NCBI RefSeq assembly: GCF_002007115.1
Contig: NZ_MVAD01000004.1
Span: 1-64,000 of the forward strand
Length of the DNA stretch: 64,000 nucleotides
Reading direction: 5' to 3'
Source of the DNA: Massilia sp. KIM
Lineage (GTDB): Bacteria; Pseudomonadota; Gammaproteobacteria; Burkholderiales; Burkholderiaceae_D
In this document: positions 63,350 to 64,000 of the stretch, one piece after another
How the letters are laid out: the number at the start of each line of letters is the position of its first letter
Numbering within the stretch: the stretch's first letter is position 1
The notes under the pieces: generated by a model
What the model saw: only the letters and a program-made list of their open reading frames with translations
Databases searched by the model: none
Told to the model about the DNA's origin: nothing
Translations under genes and position numbers: made by a program

Positions 63350-64000
63350 TCATCGCCCTCCTGCGCCGCCCTCCCCTCGGCGCAGGAAGGCTTCGCGGTG
63401 GCTGTTGGTCATGGCGTGGATCCAGGCCGGGTAGGCCGCCGGCAGCGCGCTGGCGGCGTCCAGTTCGGCCAGCACCTCCGGTTCCAGCGCCAGCTCCAGC
63501 GCCTTGAGGTTGTCCAGCAGCTGCTCCGGACGGCGCGCGCCGACGATGGCCGAGCTTACGCCCGGACGCGCCAGCAGCCAGGCCAGGGCCAGCTGGGCCG
63601 GGGCGGCGCCGATGCGCCCGGCCACCGCGCGCAAGGCGTCGGTGACCCGGTGGCCGTGCTCCCGCTCCACCGGCGGGAAGTCGATGTGCACCCGCCGCGC
63701 ATCCGGGTCGCTGCTGCCGCCGCGCCCGAACTTGCCCGACAGGAGGCCACCCGCGAGCGGACTCCAGGCCAGCACGCCCAGGCCGGCGTCCACCGCCTGC
63801 GGCAGGATCTCGCGCTCGATGTCGCGCACCGCCAGCGAATAGCAGTTCTGGACCGAGACGAAGGACGACCAGCCGTGCAGGGCCGAGAGGCCGAGCGCCT
63901 TCGCCACCTGCCAGCCGGCCAGGTTCGAGCAGCCGATGTAGCGGATCTTGCCGGCGCGGACCGCGTCGTCCAGGGCGCGCAGGGTTTCCTCCAGCGGCGT
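63350..64000 (-). CDS. Aldo/keto reductase, 5' part outside the window
   Basis: The visible 216 residues are the C-terminal two thirds of an aldo/keto reductase. They run from TPLEETLRALDDAVRAGKIR and YIGCSNLAGWQVAKALGLSA through VQNCYSLAVRDIEREILPQA, GVLAWSPLAGGLLSGKFGRG and LLARPGVSSAIVGARRPEQL. The barrel strands and NADP-binding end are recognisable. The catalytic Asp-Tyr-Lys-His part lies mainly beyond position 64000. The frame is open to the window edge. The substrate is unknown. Confidence 0.92.
   Translation of the reverse strand, partial: TPLEETLRALDDAVRAGKIRYIGCSNLAGWQVAKALGLSALHGWSSFVSVQNCYSLAVRDIEREILPQAVDAGLGVLAWSPLAGGLLSGKFGRGGSSDPDARRVHIDFPPVEREHGHRVTDALRAVAGRIGAAPAQLALAWLLARPGVSSAIVGARRPEQLLDNLKALELALEPEVLAELDAASALPAAYPAWIHAMTNSHREAFLRRGEGGAGGR

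Overview
The window is GC-rich chromosomal DNA of a Gram-negative bacterium, most likely a betaproteobacterium of the Massilia/Oxalobacteraceae type. The basis is gene content and protein style: trimeric porin, TonB-dependent receptors, GTP-dependent PEPCK, RdgC, and a fused MrpA/B antiporter. This placement is an inference from pattern, not from a search. No tRNA, rRNA, CRISPR array, transposase or prophage gene was seen. Coding density is high, and many genes are coupled by ATGA, GTGA or TGATG overlaps.

Layout. (1) 200-8712 is a beta-glucan utilisation locus. A LacI-type repressor is divergent from an operon of GH1 beta-glucosidase, glucokinase, an AmpG-like MFS permease, a GH9 cellulase carrying an extra UPF0303 domain, and a Gfo/Idh/MocA oxidoreductase. 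(2) 8719-9834 is a porin. (3) 10026-15998 is a complete Mrp cation/proton antiporter operon (A/B fused, C, D, E, F, G). (4) 16000-18608 holds a PhoD-like phosphoesterase and a glycolipid-binding-domain protein. (5) 18899-28613 is a gluconate-centred operon: gluconokinase, TonB receptor, gluconate permease, an exported beta-helix hydrolase fused to an SMP-30/gluconolactonase domain, an esterase and a ThuA-like protein. It shares a TAGCGCTA operator core with locus 1. (6) 28758-31862 is a five-PAS hybrid histidine kinase. (7) 31859-37319 is a cobalamin-riboswitch operon encoding an exported CobN-like protein, an ExbB/MotA-like channel protein and a DUF2149 (ExbD-like) protein. (8) 37449-41547 is an unrecognised three-gene envelope operon (OmpA-family lipoprotein, five-helix membrane protein, exported vWA-like protein) of visibly lower GC. 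(9) 41958-46483 carries ssb, a CatB/Vat-type acetyltransferase and uvrA.

(10) 46613-54256 is a divergent locus: RpiR regulator, TonB receptor and exported cyanophycinase on one strand, AstE/AspA-type deacylase and YfcC-type permease on the other. I read it as scavenging of external cyanophycin or a similar aspartyl-peptide polymer. (11) 54670-64000 contains pckG, a 2-hydroxyacid dehydrogenase, an unknown protein, a short asparaginase-domain protein, catalase, rdgC, an SOS-controlled dinB and the 3' part of an aldo/keto reductase cut by the window edge.

How the genes fit together. Loci 1 and 5 look like two arms of one carbon regulon. Locus 1 breaks cellulose-type oligomers and phosphorylates the glucose. 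Locus 5 appears to hydrolyse an aldonolactone outside the cytoplasm, import gluconate and phosphorylate it. The most novel-looking items are the GH9-UPF0303 fusion, the beta-helix/gluconolactonase fusion, the tethered periplasmic CobN plus motor-like pair under B12 riboswitch control, the OmpA/membrane/vWA operon and the cyanophycinase divergon.
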